Source of the DNA: Mycobacterium sp. E3251 | Lineage (GTDB): Bacteria > Actinomycetota > Actinomycetes > Mycobacteriales > Mycobacteriaceae | Direction: 5' to 3' | Length of the DNA: 64,000 bases | NCBI RefSeq assembly: GCF_001666835.1 | Contig: NZ_LZJF01000141.1 | Location: 62,001-126,000, forward strand | Part shown: in pieces, positions 43,431-51,741 of the stretch | Layout: each line of letters opens with the position of its first letter | Position numbering within the stretch: the first letter of the stretch is position 1 | Notes under the pieces: generated by a model | Told to the model about the DNA's origin: nothing | What the model saw: only the letters and a program-made list of their open reading frames with translations | The model's database searches: none | Made by a program: the position numbers and the translations under genes

Positions 43431-45113
43431 ATGACAGCACAGGAGCTCGACGTCGTCGTGGTCGGGAGCGGCGGAGCCGGCATGGTCGCTGCCCTTACCG
43501 CCGCTCACCGGGGCCTTTCCACAGTAGTCATCGAGAAAGCTGCGCACTTTGGGGGCTCGACCGCGCGGTCGGGTGGGGGCGTCTGGATTCCCAACAACGA
43601 GATCCTCAAGCGTGACGGCGTCCGGGACAACCCCGAGGCGGCCCGGACCTACCTGCACGGGATCGTCGGCAACGTCGTCGAGCCGGAACGCATCGACACC
43701 TACCTCGACCGCGGACCCGAGATGCTGTCGTTCGTGCTGAAGCACACGCCGCTGAAGATGTGCTGGGTTCCGCGCTACTCGGACTACTACCCGGAGGCGC
43801 CGGGCGGGCGCGCGGAAGGCCGCTCGATCGAACCGAAGCCGTTCGACGCCCGCAAGCTCGGACCCGACGAGGCCGGTCTGGAGCCGGCATACGGCAAGGT
43901 GCCGCTCAACGTGGTTGTGATGCAACAGGACTACGTGCGGCTGAACCAGCTCAAGCGACACCCTCGGGGCGTGCTGCGCAGCCTGAAGGTCGGCGCCCGC
44001 ACGATGTGGGCGAAGGCGACCGGTAAGAACCTCGTCGGCATGGGCCGGGCGTTGATCGGCCCACTGCGGATCGGGCTCCAGCGGGCGGGCGTTCCGGTGT
44101 TGCTCAACACCGCGCTGACCGACCTGTACGTCGAGGACGGCGTGGTGCGTGGGGTGTATGTCCGCGATAGCGGGGCATCCGAGTCGTCGGAGCCGCGCCT
44201 CATCCGAGCCCGGCGCGGGGTGATCCTCGCCTCCGGCGGCTTCGAGCACAACGAACAGATGCGCGTGAAGTACCAGCGCGCGCCGATCACCACCGAGTGG
44301 ACCGTGGGCGCTAAGGCGAACACCGGCGACGGCATCGTGGCCGCCGAAAAGCTGGGTGCCGCACTGGAACTGATGGAAGACGCCTGGTGGGGCCCCACGG
44401 TTCCGCTGGTGGGCGCACCGTGGTTCGCGCTGTCGGAACGCAATTCGCCGGGATCGATCATCGTGAACATGTCGGGCAAGCGGTTCATGAACGAGTCGAT
44501 GCCCTACGTCGAGGCCTGCCACCACATGTACGGCGGGGAATTCGGCCAGGGGTCGGGGCCGGGCGAGAACATTCCGGCGTGGCTGGTGTTCGACCAGCAA
44601 TACCGCGACCGCTACATTTTCGCGGGATTGCAGCCGGGGCAACGCATTCCCCGCAAGTGGCTGGAGTCCGGGGTCATCATCCAGGCCGACACGCTCGAGG
44701 AGCTCGCCCAAAAGGCCGGCCTTCCGGCGGCCGAGTTTCAGGCCACGGTGCAGCGATTCAACGGCTTCGCCCGGTCCGGCGTCGACGAGGATTACCACCG
44801 CGGCGAGAGCGCGTACGACCGTTACTACGGCGACCCAACCAACAAGCCCAACCCCAACCTCGGCGAGCTCACGCACGCGCCGTACTACGCCGCCAAGATG
44901 GTGCCCGGAGACCTGGGCACGAAGGGCGGCGTCCGCACCGACGTCCACGGCCGTGCGCTGCGCGACGACGGATCGATCATCGAAGGCCTCTACGCCGCAG
45001 GCAATGTCAGTGCCCCGGTGATGGGTCACACCTACCCGGGCCCGGGCGGCACGATTGGCCCGGCCATGACGTTCGGTTACTTGGCCGCACTGCACATCGC
45101 GGGGGAAAACTGA
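43431..45113 (+). CDS. kstD: 3-Ketosteroid-delta1-dehydrogenase KstD
   Basis: A 560-aa FAD enzyme. The N-terminal dinucleotide fold reads VVVVGSGGAGMVAALTAAHR, with GGSTARSGGGVWIPNN following. The C-terminal FAD-contact region is GLYAAGNVSAPVMGHTYPGP, GGTIGPAMTFGYLA. It introduces the 1,2-double bond in ring A. The ATG directly follows the KstR operator without any ribosome site, so translation is probably from a leaderless mRNA. chsH3 begins one base after its stop. Confidence 0.97.
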   Translation: MTAQELDVVVVGSGGAGMVAALTAAHRGLSTVVIEKAAHFGGSTARSGGGVWIPNNEILKRDGVRDNPEAARTYLHGIVGNVVEPERIDTYLDRGPEMLSFVLKHTPLKMCWVPRYSDYYPEAPGGRAEGRSIEPKPFDARKLGPDEAGLEPAYGKVPLNVVVMQQDYVRLNQLKRHPRGVLRSLKVGARTMWAKATGKNLVGMGRALIGPLRIGLQRAGVPVLLNTALTDLYVEDGVVRGVYVRDSGASESSEPRLIRARRGVILASGGFEHNEQMRVKYQRAPITTEWTVGAKANTGDGIVAAEKLGAALELMEDAWWGPTVPLVGAPWFALSERNSPGSIIVNMSGKRFMNESMPYVEACHHMYGGEFGQGSGPGENIPAWLVFDQQYRDRYIFAGLQPGQRIPRKWLESGVIIQADTLEELAQKAGLPAAEFQATVQRFNGFARSGVDEDYHRGESAYDRYYGDPTNKPNPNLGELTHAPYYAAKMVPGDLGTKGGVRTDVHGRALRDDGSIIEGLYAAGNVSAPVMGHTYPGPGGTIGPAMTFGYLAALHIAGEN

Positions 45114-45114
45114 C

Positions 45115-45975
45115 ATGCCCATCGATGTAGACGTCGCGCTGGCCGCCGAGCTGGATCCGATCGACTTCGCTTGGACGAGCAGCGATGTGCAGCTCTACCA
45201 CTTGGCGTTGGGGGCCGGCAAGGATCCGATGGATCCGCGCGAACTGCGTTACCTCGTTGACGACACACCGCAGGTCCTGCCGACGTTCGGCAACGTGGCG
45301 GCCTCGTTTCACATGACCAAGCCACCGACCGTGCAATTCCCCGGCATCGACATCGAGCTGGGCAAGGTGTTGCACGCCAGCGAGCGGGTTGAGGTGCCCG
45401 GGCCGCTGCCGCCCTCCGGATCCGCTCGCGCCGTCACCAGGTTCACCGACATCTGGGACAAGGGCAAGGCCGCGGTGATCTGGAGCGAGACGACGGTCAG
45501 CGCGCCCGACGGCACGCTGCTGTGGACCCAGCGGCGGTCCATCTTCGCCCGTGGCGAAGGCGGATTCGGCGGCGAGCGCGGGCCGTCCACGTCGGACCCG
45601 GCACCGGACCGGGCGCCCGATGTCGAGGTCGCGGTGCCGATCCTGCCGCAGCAGGCGCTGCTCTACCGGCTCTGCGGGGACCGCAACCCGCTGCACTCCG
45701 ACCCGGAATTCGCTGCGGCTGCAGGCTTTTCGCAGCCCATCCTGCACGGCCTGTGCACGTACGGCATGACGTGTAAGGCCATCGTGGACACGCTGCTGGA
45801 CGGCGACGCCGGCGCGGTGGCCGCCTACGGTGCACGCTTCGCCGGTGTGGCGTTCCCCGGGGAGACGTTGCGCGTCAACGTCTGGAAGGAAGATGGGCGT
45901 TTCGTGGCCAGCGTTGTCGCTCCTTCGCGCGACAACGCGGTGGTCTTGAGCGGCGTAGAGCTGGTGCCGGCGTAG
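45115..45975 (+). CDS. chsH3: MaoC-family enoyl-CoA hydratase (Hsd4B / ChsH3)
   Basis: A 286-aa double hot-dog hydratase, the same length as recalled for Rv3538. The hydratase-2 motif YRLCGDRNPLHSDPEFAAAA with the Asp-x4-His pair is in the C-terminal hot-dog, followed by FSQPILHGLCTYG. The N-terminal hot-dog is degenerate. It hydrates a side-chain enoyl-CoA; although long named Hsd4B, no dehydrogenase motif is present. It is co-transcribed with kstD. Confidence 0.93.
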   Translation: MPIDVDVALAAELDPIDFAWTSSDVQLYHLALGAGKDPMDPRELRYLVDDTPQVLPTFGNVAASFHMTKPPTVQFPGIDIELGKVLHASERVEVPGPLPPSGSARAVTRFTDIWDKGKAAVIWSETTVSAPDGTLLWTQRRSIFARGEGGFGGERGPSTSDPAPDRAPDVEVAVPILPQQALLYRLCGDRNPLHSDPEFAAAAGFSQPILHGLCTYGMTCKAIVDTLLDGDAGAVAAYGARFAGVAFPGETLRVNVWKEDGRFVASVVAPSRDNAVVLSGVELVPA

Positions 45976-45993
45976 GTTTCTTCCCCGTGCGCC

Positions 45994-46025
45994 GCCGACC
46001 CGCCGACCCGCCGACCCGCCGTCCC
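45994..46025. repeat. Short tandem repeat, four copies of an 8-bp unit
   Basis: The unit GCCGACCC is repeated three times exactly and once with a T for A, between chsH3 and the palindrome of cassette 2. Slipped-strand expansion is the simplest explanation; no function is apparent. Confidence 0.9.
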
Positions 46026-46036
46026 GCCGTGTCCAC

Positions 46037-46092
46037 CGAGTGTGAAGTTAGCTTCACATTGGGCCTCGAGTGTGAAATTAGTTTTACGCTCG
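46037..46092. repeat. 56-bp hairpin-forming palindrome, 3' copy of cassette 2
   Basis: Two 22-base arms (46037-46058 and 46071-46092) are imperfect complements: 16 normal pairs, five G-T pairs and one mismatch when read as + strand RNA. Each arm also contains its own small dyad around GTGAA/TTCAC. It is a diverged copy of the palindrome at 46968-47022. The last codons and the TAA of the endonuclease gene lie in it. Confidence 0.85.
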
Positions 46093-46923
46093 ACCGGCAC
46101 GAGCCGCGCGCACCCTGTGGATGATGTCGCGGGGCCGGTCACCGGTGACCACCCTTATTACGATCCAGCCGCGTCGCTGCAGCATTTCGGCCCGACGAAT
46201 ATCCCAGCCATACTGACGGCGATCAGTCCGATGATGATCACCGTCATACTCGACCGCGACTTTGACGTCCTCCCAGCCCATGTCCAGATAGGCGATCGCA
46301 CTGCCGAATTCATTGAGCACTGGAATCTGCGTCTGCGGCCTCGGCAGGCCCGCCTGGATCAGCACGATGCGCAGCCAAGACTCCTTAGGAGACTGCGCCC
46401 CACTGTCGAAGAGTGCGACTGCCTCCCTTGCCTGGACGATGCCTCGGCGGCCTGAGTACCTTTCCACGAGCAGCTCGACATCCGCCGTCTTGATTTGGGT
46501 TGCACGAGCCAATGCATCAATGCCGGCAACCGCCGCAATAGTCGGATACCAGCAGCCTAGGTCCAGGGCGGTCCTGGCTGCCGACGTCACCGAGATGCCC
46601 CCTATGACAACAGTTTCATCTTCCTCAACGCGGTCTCCATGAACTCTGATCCCAGCGTGACGGTGGCGGTTGTCGTGAAAAAGGTCAACCACGGCCGCGT
46701 CATCGACCCATTTGCTCCCGTGCAGCGCCGCGGCGGAGAACCCGGCGACCACGCCCTGACGCCCAGTCCACAACCATCCGGCCCTGGCGCGCAGAGTGGC
46801 CGTCACTTCTGCATCCCGACTGACGTACACGTCGCGGAAAAGTCGGGTGTAACCAGCGCTCAGCTGGCCTCTAGTCAAAGCGCCTCGGGCAACGGCTTCA
46901 CTGCCAAGGAACGGCTCCCCCAT
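46084..46923 (-). CDS. AbiEi-like / DUF559 (Vsr-type) endonuclease-fold protein, cassette 2
   Basis: A 279-aa paralogue of the cassette 1 protein. The N-terminal winged-helix-like part (FLGSEAVARGALTRGQLS ... VVAGFSAAALHGSKWVDD) and the C-terminal DUF559 domain (LDMGWEDVKVAVEYDGDHH, then DIRRAEMLQRRGWIVIRVV) are both intact, with the expected acidic and histidine residues of the PD-(D/E)xK fold. The ATG has no recognisable ribosome site and lies 44 bp after the 5' palindrome. The final two codons and the TAA come from the 3' palindrome. The role is unknown; mobility enzyme, defence nuclease or toxin-antitoxin relic are all possible. Confidence 0.8.
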   Translation of the reverse strand: MGEPFLGSEAVARGALTRGQLSAGYTRLFRDVYVSRDAEVTATLRARAGWLWTGRQGVVAGFSAAALHGSKWVDDAAVVDLFHDNRHRHAGIRVHGDRVEEDETVVIGGISVTSAARTALDLGCWYPTIAAVAGIDALARATQIKTADVELLVERYSGRRGIVQAREAVALFDSGAQSPKESWLRIVLIQAGLPRPQTQIPVLNEFGSAIAYLDMGWEDVKVAVEYDGDHHRTDRRQYGWDIRRAEMLQRRGWIVIRVVTGDRPRDIIHRVRAARAGRA

Positions 46924-46967
46924 GACGGGAGCGTTGCATGAGTCAAGCGCAGCGTCACTTCACTCAT

Positions 46968-47022
46968 GAGTGTGAAGTTAGTTTCACACTCGACGACCAG
47001 CGTGAAACTAACTTCACACTCG
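46968..47022. repeat. 55-bp hairpin-forming palindrome, 5' copy of cassette 2
   Basis: Perfect 20-bp arms (46968-46987 and 47002-47021) surround a 14-base loop. Within the left arm a second dyad, GAGTGTGAA / TTCACACTC, allows an alternative smaller hairpin. It lies upstream of the endonuclease start and 28 bp from the ltp2 stop. Confidence 0.95.
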
Positions 47023-47049
47023 GCGGGAAGGGGTGAGGCCTAGAAAGCG

Positions 47050-48219
47050 CTAGCCCAGGATCAAGCCCGACGTGGGGACGCCCGTGCCCGCGGTGACGAG
47101 GACGTGTTCGACGTCGGGTACCGGGTTCACCGACGTACCGCGCAATTGCCGCACACCCTCGGCGATGCCGTTCATGCCGTGGATGTAGGCCTCACCGAGC
47201 TGACCGCCATGCGTGTTGATGGGAAGCCGGCCGCCAACTTCGATCGCGCCGTCGGCGATGAAGTCCTTGGCCTCGCCCTTGCCGCAGAATCCCAACTCCT
47301 CCAACTGAATCAGCGTGAAGGGGGTGAAGTGGTCGTACAAGATTGCGGTCTGGATGTCCGACGGCCGCAGGCCGGATTGCTGCCACAGCTGCTTCCCCAC
47401 CACGCCCATCTCGGGCAGGCCCAGTTCCGGTCGGTAGTAGCTGACCATCGTGTACTGGTCGGGACTGGAGCCCTGCGATGCCGCCTCGATGACGGCCGGT
47501 CGCTGCTTGAGGTCGCGCGCCCGCTCGGGTGAGGTCACCACGATCGCGACCGCGCCGTCGGTTTCCTGGCAGCAGTCCAGCAGCCGCAGCGGCTCGGCGA
47601 TCCACCGCGAATTCTGGTGGTCCTCAATGGTGATCGGCTTCTCGTAGAAGTACGCCTTCGGGTTCTTGGCGGCGTGCTTGCGGTCGGCCACCGAGATGGC
47701 GCCGAAGTCGCGGCTGGTCGCGCCGGACAGGTGCATGTAGCGCTGGGCGATCATGGCGACTTGCGCGGCCGGTGTGGAGAGGCCGTGCGGGTAGGAGAAG
47801 GAATTGTCCGCCGCGGTCGAATCCGCCTGCGCGCGAGCGTCTCCCGCCAACCGGGTCTGGACCTGGCCGAACCGCATGCCCGACCGCTCGTTGAACGCCC
47901 GGTACGCCACCACGACGTCGGCCACCCCGGTGGCGACGGCCATCGCCGCCTGCTGGACGGTCGCGCACGCGGCGCCGCCGCCATAACCGATCTGCGAGAA
48001 GAACTTCAGATCACCGATGCCGACCGCGCGGGCCACCGCGGTCTCGTTGTTGGTGTCCATCGTGAAGGTGGTCAGCCCGTCGACGTCCGAAGGCGAAAGG
48101 CCCGCGTCGTCCAACGCGTCCAGCACCGCCTCGGCCGCCAACCGCAATTCGCTTCGGCCGGAGTCCTTCGAGAAGTCGGTGGCGCCGATGCCGACGATCG
48201 CGGCCTTGCCCGACAACAT
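47050..48219 (-). CDS. ltp2: Ltp2, steroid side-chain retro-aldolase
   Basis: A 389-aa thiolase-like protein. It has AAIVGIGATDFSKDSGRSEL, LKFFSQIGYGGGAACATVQQ, ILYDHFTPFTLIQLEELGFC and the C-terminal INTHGGQLGEAYIHGMNGIA. With the DUF35 domain of ChsH2 it cleaves the 17-hydroxy propanoyl-CoA side chain to androstenedione (or its 1,4-diene) and propionyl-CoA. The ATG overlaps the chsH1 stop (TGATG); it is the last gene of the cyp125 operon. Confidence 0.95.
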   Translation of the reverse strand: MLSGKAAIVGIGATDFSKDSGRSELRLAAEAVLDALDDAGLSPSDVDGLTTFTMDTNNETAVARAVGIGDLKFFSQIGYGGGAACATVQQAAMAVATGVADVVVAYRAFNERSGMRFGQVQTRLAGDARAQADSTAADNSFSYPHGLSTPAAQVAMIAQRYMHLSGATSRDFGAISVADRKHAAKNPKAYFYEKPITIEDHQNSRWIAEPLRLLDCCQETDGAVAIVVTSPERARDLKQRPAVIEAASQGSSPDQYTMVSYYRPELGLPEMGVVGKQLWQQSGLRPSDIQTAILYDHFTPFTLIQLEELGFCGKGEAKDFIADGAIEVGGRLPINTHGGQLGEAYIHGMNGIAEGVRQLRGTSVNPVPDVEHVLVTAGTGVPTSGLILG

Positions 48220-48620
48220 CAGGAATCTCCCATCGTTAACGTCACTGTCGCGATGACGTGGTCACCAAGGCTGTTGCGGCCGAACACCTTCACGGTGATC
48301 AGGCCGTCGTCCACGGCGGTCACCTCACCGGAGAAGGTCACGGTGTCGTAGGCGTACCACGGCACCCCGAGCCGCAGCCCGATCGATTTGATCAGCGCCG
48401 ACGGGCCGGCCCAGTCGGTGACGTAGCGCTGCACCAGCCCGGTGTCGGTCAGGATGTTGACGAAGATGTCCTTCGACCCCTTGGCCTGTGCCAGATCGCG
48501 GTCGTGGTGCACGTCCTGAAAGTCCCGCGTGGCCAAGGCCGTAGAGATGATAAAGGTGGGATCACCGTGCAGCTTCAGCTCCGGCAGTACGGTGCCCACT
48601 TCGATGGTCGGGGCGCTCAT
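48219..48620 (-). CDS. chsH1: MaoC-like enoyl-CoA hydratase subunit ChsH1
   Basis: A 133-aa single hot-dog protein. The catalytic Asp and His are in RDFQDVHHDRD, at residues 33 and 38 with the chosen ATG (SAPTIEVGTV); these correspond to the pair reported for M. tuberculosis ChsH1 four residues earlier. It forms a heterotetramer with ChsH2 and hydrates the steroid enoyl-CoA with a three-carbon side chain. It overlaps chsH2 by four bases; a ten-residue upstream extension lies inside chsH2 and was rejected. Confidence 0.93.
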   Translation of the reverse strand: MSAPTIEVGTVLPELKLHGDPTFIISTALATRDFQDVHHDRDLAQAKGSKDIFVNILTDTGLVQRYVTDWAGPSALIKSIGLRLGVPWYAYDTVTFSGEVTAVDDGLITVKVFGRNSLGDHVIATVTLTMGDS

Positions 48621-49570
48621 GCGTCTGGCTCCCATGCGTACAGGGTCCACTCGGGGCCGGCGTCACCGGCCGGGAAGTCGATATAGGTTGCGCGCACCGG
48701 CATTCCGATCGTCACAGAGCCCGGGTCCGCGCCCCGCAGCTCGCCCAGCATCCGCACGCCCTCTTCGAGCTCGACCAACGCGATGACGAAAGGCAGCGTG
48801 CGCCCGGGCACCTTCGGTGCGTGGTGCACCACGAAACTGAAGACCGTGCCCTTGCCGCTGGCCACCACGTAGTCGATCGGGGCGGCCTTGTCCTGCCAGA
48901 CGGCGGGCACCGGCGGGTGCTGCAGGCTGCCGTCGGGCCGCCGCTGGATCCGCAGCTCGTGCTCCTTGACGCCCTCCCAGAAGAACGCCGTGTCGCGCGA
49001 CGACGAGGGACGCATCATGGCATCGGGGTCGAGATCCGTCGGCACCGACGACGCCTGCTCAGCGGTCTCACGCGGCCTGAATTTGAGGATGCGCCAATTC
49101 ATCTCGGCGACGTCCTCGTCCCCGACCCTCCAGATGATGTGCTGGTTGATGAAATAGCCCTCGCCCAAACCGGTCTGCTTGGGTCCGACTACGTCACCCA
49201 TCTCCGAGGTGATGCTGACGTGCTCGCCCGGCTGCAGGTAACGGTGATAGGTCTGCTCACAGTTCGTGGCGACGACGCCGATGTAACCGGCGTCGTCGAA
49301 CAACTGCATGATCGGACCCATCGGGTCGTCCTTAGGCCGTTCCCCGCTCAGGCCGAACATGGTCCACACCTGAATCATGGCCGGCGGGGCCACGATTCCC
49401 GGGTGTCCGACGGCTCGCGCGGCAGCCTCGTCGACATAGATCGGGTTGACGTCGCCGATGGCCTCCACCCAGTTGTTGATCATCGGCTGGTTCACCGGAT
49501 CGCGGCCGGCGCGCGGCTTCGGACCCCCGGCCGCCTTGATCTCCGCGATCGCTTCCTGGATGTCGGTCAC
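48617..49570 (-). CDS. chsH2: ChsH2: MaoC-like hydratase subunit fused to a DUF35 domain
   Basis: A 317-aa two-domain protein. The N-terminal hot-dog (INNWVEAIGDVNPIYVDEAA, HPGIVAPPAMIQVWTMFGL) pairs with ChsH1. The C-terminal DUF35/OB part (LRIQRRPDGSLQHPPVPAVW, ASGKGTVFSFVVHHAPK) binds Ltp2. The protein thus links hydration to aldol cleavage. The start is GTG and overlaps the fadE29 stop (GTGA). No zinc-ribbon cysteines are seen in the DUF35 part. Confidence 0.94.
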   Translation of the reverse strand: MTDIQEAIAEIKAAGGPKPRAGRDPVNQPMINNWVEAIGDVNPIYVDEAAARAVGHPGIVAPPAMIQVWTMFGLSGERPKDDPMGPIMQLFDDAGYIGVVATNCEQTYHRYLQPGEHVSITSEMGDVVGPKQTGLGEGYFINQHIIWRVGDEDVAEMNWRILKFRPRETAEQASSVPTDLDPDAMMRPSSSRDTAFFWEGVKEHELRIQRRPDGSLQHPPVPAVWQDKAAPIDYVVASGKGTVFSFVVHHAPKVPGRTLPFVIALVELEEGVRMLGELRGADPGSVTIGMPVRATYIDFPAGDAGPEWTLYAWEPDA

Positions 49571-50730
49571 CTGGGCACCCTCGGCACTTTGAGGCCGGCG
49601 GCCGCGATCATTTCCCGCATGACTTCGTTCACGCCTCCACCGAAGGTGATCACCAGGTTGCGCTTGGTCTGCGAGTCCAGCCAGTTGAGCAGCTCGGCGG
49701 TCTCCGGCTCGGCCGGGTTGCCGTACTTGCCGACGATCTCTTCGGCGAGCCGGCCGATGTACTGAATACGCTCCGTGCCAAAGACTTTCGTCGATGCGGC
49801 GTCAGCCACGTTGATGTCCTCGCCGGCGGCGGCGACCTGCCAGTTCAGCAGCTCGTTGATCCGCCACATCGCGTGGATCTCACCGAGCGCCCGCTTGACG
49901 TCGGCGTGGTCGATCGGTGTGACGCCGTCGGCACCCGGCTTCGACGCCCAGGCCTGCACCCGGTCGTAAATGCCGGCGGTGCGGCCCGCGGGGCCCAGCA
50001 TGACCCGTTCGTTGTTGAGCTGGGTGGTGATCAGTTTCCACCCGCCGTTCTCCTCGCCGACCAGCATGTCGGCGGGCACCCGGACGTCGTTGTAGTACGT
50101 GGCGTTGGTGTGGTGGGCGCCGTCGGACAGGATGACCGGCGTCCAGGAGTAACCGGGATCCTTGGTGTCGACGATCAGGATCGAAATACCCTTGTGCTTC
50201 ACGGCTTCCGGGTCCGTCCGGCAGGCCAGCCAGATGTAGTCCGCGTCATGCCCGCCGGTGGTCCACATCTTCTGGCCGTTGACGATGTATTCGTCCCCTT
50301 GCCGCACGGCGGCGGTCCGCAGGGAGGCCAGGTCCGTCCCCGCCTCGGGCTCGCTGTAGCCGATCGCGAAGTGCACCTCGCCGGCCAGAATCGCCGGCAG
50401 GAACTTCTTCTTCTGCGCCTCGGTGCCGAACTGCTGCAGGGTCGGGCCGACCGTCTGCAGCGTCACCGCGGGCAGCGGCACGTCGGCCCGATGCGCCTCG
50501 TTGACGAAGATCGACTGCTCGATGGGGCCGAAGCCCAAGCCGCCGAATTCCTTTGGCCAACCGACCCCGAGCTTGCCGTCCCGGCCCATCCGCCGGATCA
50601 CCGCGCGGTAGGCCTCGTTGTGACGGTCCTGCTCCATCGCCTTCATCTCGTCGGACGAGATCAGGTTCGAAAAGTATTCCCGCAGTTCCGCCTGCAGCTG
50701 ACGCTGCTCCGGAGTCAGGTCTATGAACAT
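49567..50730 (-). CDS. fadE29: Acyl-CoA dehydrogenase FadE29 (ChsE2)
   Basis: A 387-aa acyl-CoA dehydrogenase, the length recalled for M. tuberculosis. It shows FAIGYSEPEAGTDLASLRTA, YIVNGQKMWTTGGHDADYIW and the C-terminal LVITFGGGVNEVMREMIAAA. It forms an alpha2beta2 complex with FadE28 and dehydrogenates the three-carbon steroid side chain. The first ten bases overlap the end of fadE28, so the two are expected to be made in step. Confidence 0.95.
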   Translation of the reverse strand: MFIDLTPEQRQLQAELREYFSNLISSDEMKAMEQDRHNEAYRAVIRRMGRDGKLGVGWPKEFGGLGFGPIEQSIFVNEAHRADVPLPAVTLQTVGPTLQQFGTEAQKKKFLPAILAGEVHFAIGYSEPEAGTDLASLRTAAVRQGDEYIVNGQKMWTTGGHDADYIWLACRTDPEAVKHKGISILIVDTKDPGYSWTPVILSDGAHHTNATYYNDVRVPADMLVGEENGGWKLITTQLNNERVMLGPAGRTAGIYDRVQAWASKPGADGVTPIDHADVKRALGEIHAMWRINELLNWQVAAAGEDINVADAASTKVFGTERIQYIGRLAEEIVGKYGNPAEPETAELLNWLDSQTKRNLVITFGGGVNEVMREMIAAAGLKVPRVPR

Positions 50731-51734
50731 TGCGCTCCCACCAGATCGAGACGATGAGAAGGCCCGCCCAGCAGCCGGGTCAGGTCTTTGATTGTGGAGT
50801 AGTACCGGTGCATCGGGTAGGTGATGTCCATGCCCATGCCGCCGTGCAGGTGGTGGCAGGTTTGCATCACCGGCGGCGCCTGCGAGGCGACCCAGTATCC
50901 GAGCACATCGAGGTCGTCGTCAGCGTCCCGTCCTTCGGACAATCGCCAGACGACCGACTTGGCCGCCAAATCGATGGTGCGCGAGGCGATGTACACCTCG
51001 GCGAGCTGGGCGGCCACCGTCTGGAACGTCGACAGCGGCTTGCCGAACTGCTTGCGATTGGCCACGTAGTCGGCGGTGAGGCGCAATGCCCCGGCCACCA
51101 ATCCGTCGGCGTAGGCACCGATCGCCGCCAGGGCCAACTGGTTGACCCGGGGCGCCGTCGCGTCCGCCAGCACGTCGGAGTCGGCGACCGCGACGTCGGC
51201 GAACGTCACCGTGTACTCATCGGCGCCGCTGGATGTCGGAGTCTGGATGAGCTGCACACCGTCGGCCTTCGGCGACACGACGACGACCGCGCTGTCGGCG
51301 GTGACGATCATCCAATCCGCTTGCCCGGCATAGCCGACACCGACCTTGGTACCCGACAGCCGGCCGTTGGCGAAGGTGGTCGACGGCCGGTCGGGCAGCG
51401 CGGCGCCCGGCTCGTTGAGCGCGGCCGTCAGCACGCCGCCCTTCGGGACGCCGGCCAGGAACCGATCCTGCTGTTCGTCGGAGGCCAGGTCGAGCAGCGG
51501 CACCACGCCGAGGCCGAGCGTGACCAGCGCCGGCGTAATGGCGCCGTGGCGACCCACTTCTGTCAGCACCGTGGCGACCTCGGGCAGGCCCACGCCGTCG
51601 CCGCCCAGGCGCTCGGGGACCGGCAGTGCGGGCACGCCCCCACTGACCAGTGCGTCCCAGCTCAGGTCGCGGTCCAGAACGGACGTCACCACATCGGCGA
51701 CGGCCTGTTGCGTCGCAGTGAGATTGAAGTCCAT
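50721..51734 (-). CDS. fadE28: Acyl-CoA dehydrogenase FadE28 (ChsE1)
   Basis: A 337-aa acyl-CoA dehydrogenase subunit. The N-terminal helix is MDFNLTATQQAVADVVTSVL; the middle domain and the C-terminal YVANRKQFGKPLSTFQTVAA and HHLHGGMGMDITYPMHRYY follow. It is the partner of FadE29. The ATG is 7 bp after the cyp125 stop; the 29-residue in-frame extension would lie within cyp125. Confidence 0.95.
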   Translation of the reverse strand: MDFNLTATQQAVADVVTSVLDRDLSWDALVSGGVPALPVPERLGGDGVGLPEVATVLTEVGRHGAITPALVTLGLGVVPLLDLASDEQQDRFLAGVPKGGVLTAALNEPGAALPDRPSTTFANGRLSGTKVGVGYAGQADWMIVTADSAVVVVSPKADGVQLIQTPTSSGADEYTVTFADVAVADSDVLADATAPRVNQLALAAIGAYADGLVAGALRLTADYVANRKQFGKPLSTFQTVAAQLAEVYIASRTIDLAAKSVVWRLSEGRDADDDLDVLGYWVASQAPPVMQTCHHLHGGMGMDITYPMHRYYSTIKDLTRLLGGPSHRLDLVGAQCS

Positions 51735-51741
51735 CAGGACG

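Larger units (their letters stand above)
46037..47022 (-). mobile_element. Cassette 2: endonuclease gene bounded by two palindromes (986 bp)
   Basis: Same plan as the cassette at 27031-28014: palindrome, about 40 bp, one AbiEi/DUF559 gene that ends within the second palindrome. The two cassettes differ by two bases in length although their palindromes have unrelated sequences. It fills the gap between the convergent genes chsH3 and ltp2, where M. tuberculosis has PPE63 by my recollection. Mobility is inferred. Confidence 0.55.

Noticed and set aside
42573..45122. An 849-codon open frame on the minus strand running through and past hsaE, opposite kstD
   Set aside because: Only its last 261 codons encode a known protein (HsaE). 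The rest is the antisense shadow of kstD, rich in Arg/His/Val/Asp as expected for high-GC complements, and kstD is clearly the real gene.
46968..47022. The palindromes as ordinary rho-independent terminators
   Set aside because: There is no T-tract after the stems, one copy lies upstream of each gene start, and the two copies of each cassette are nearly the same sequence, which terminators of different genes would not be.
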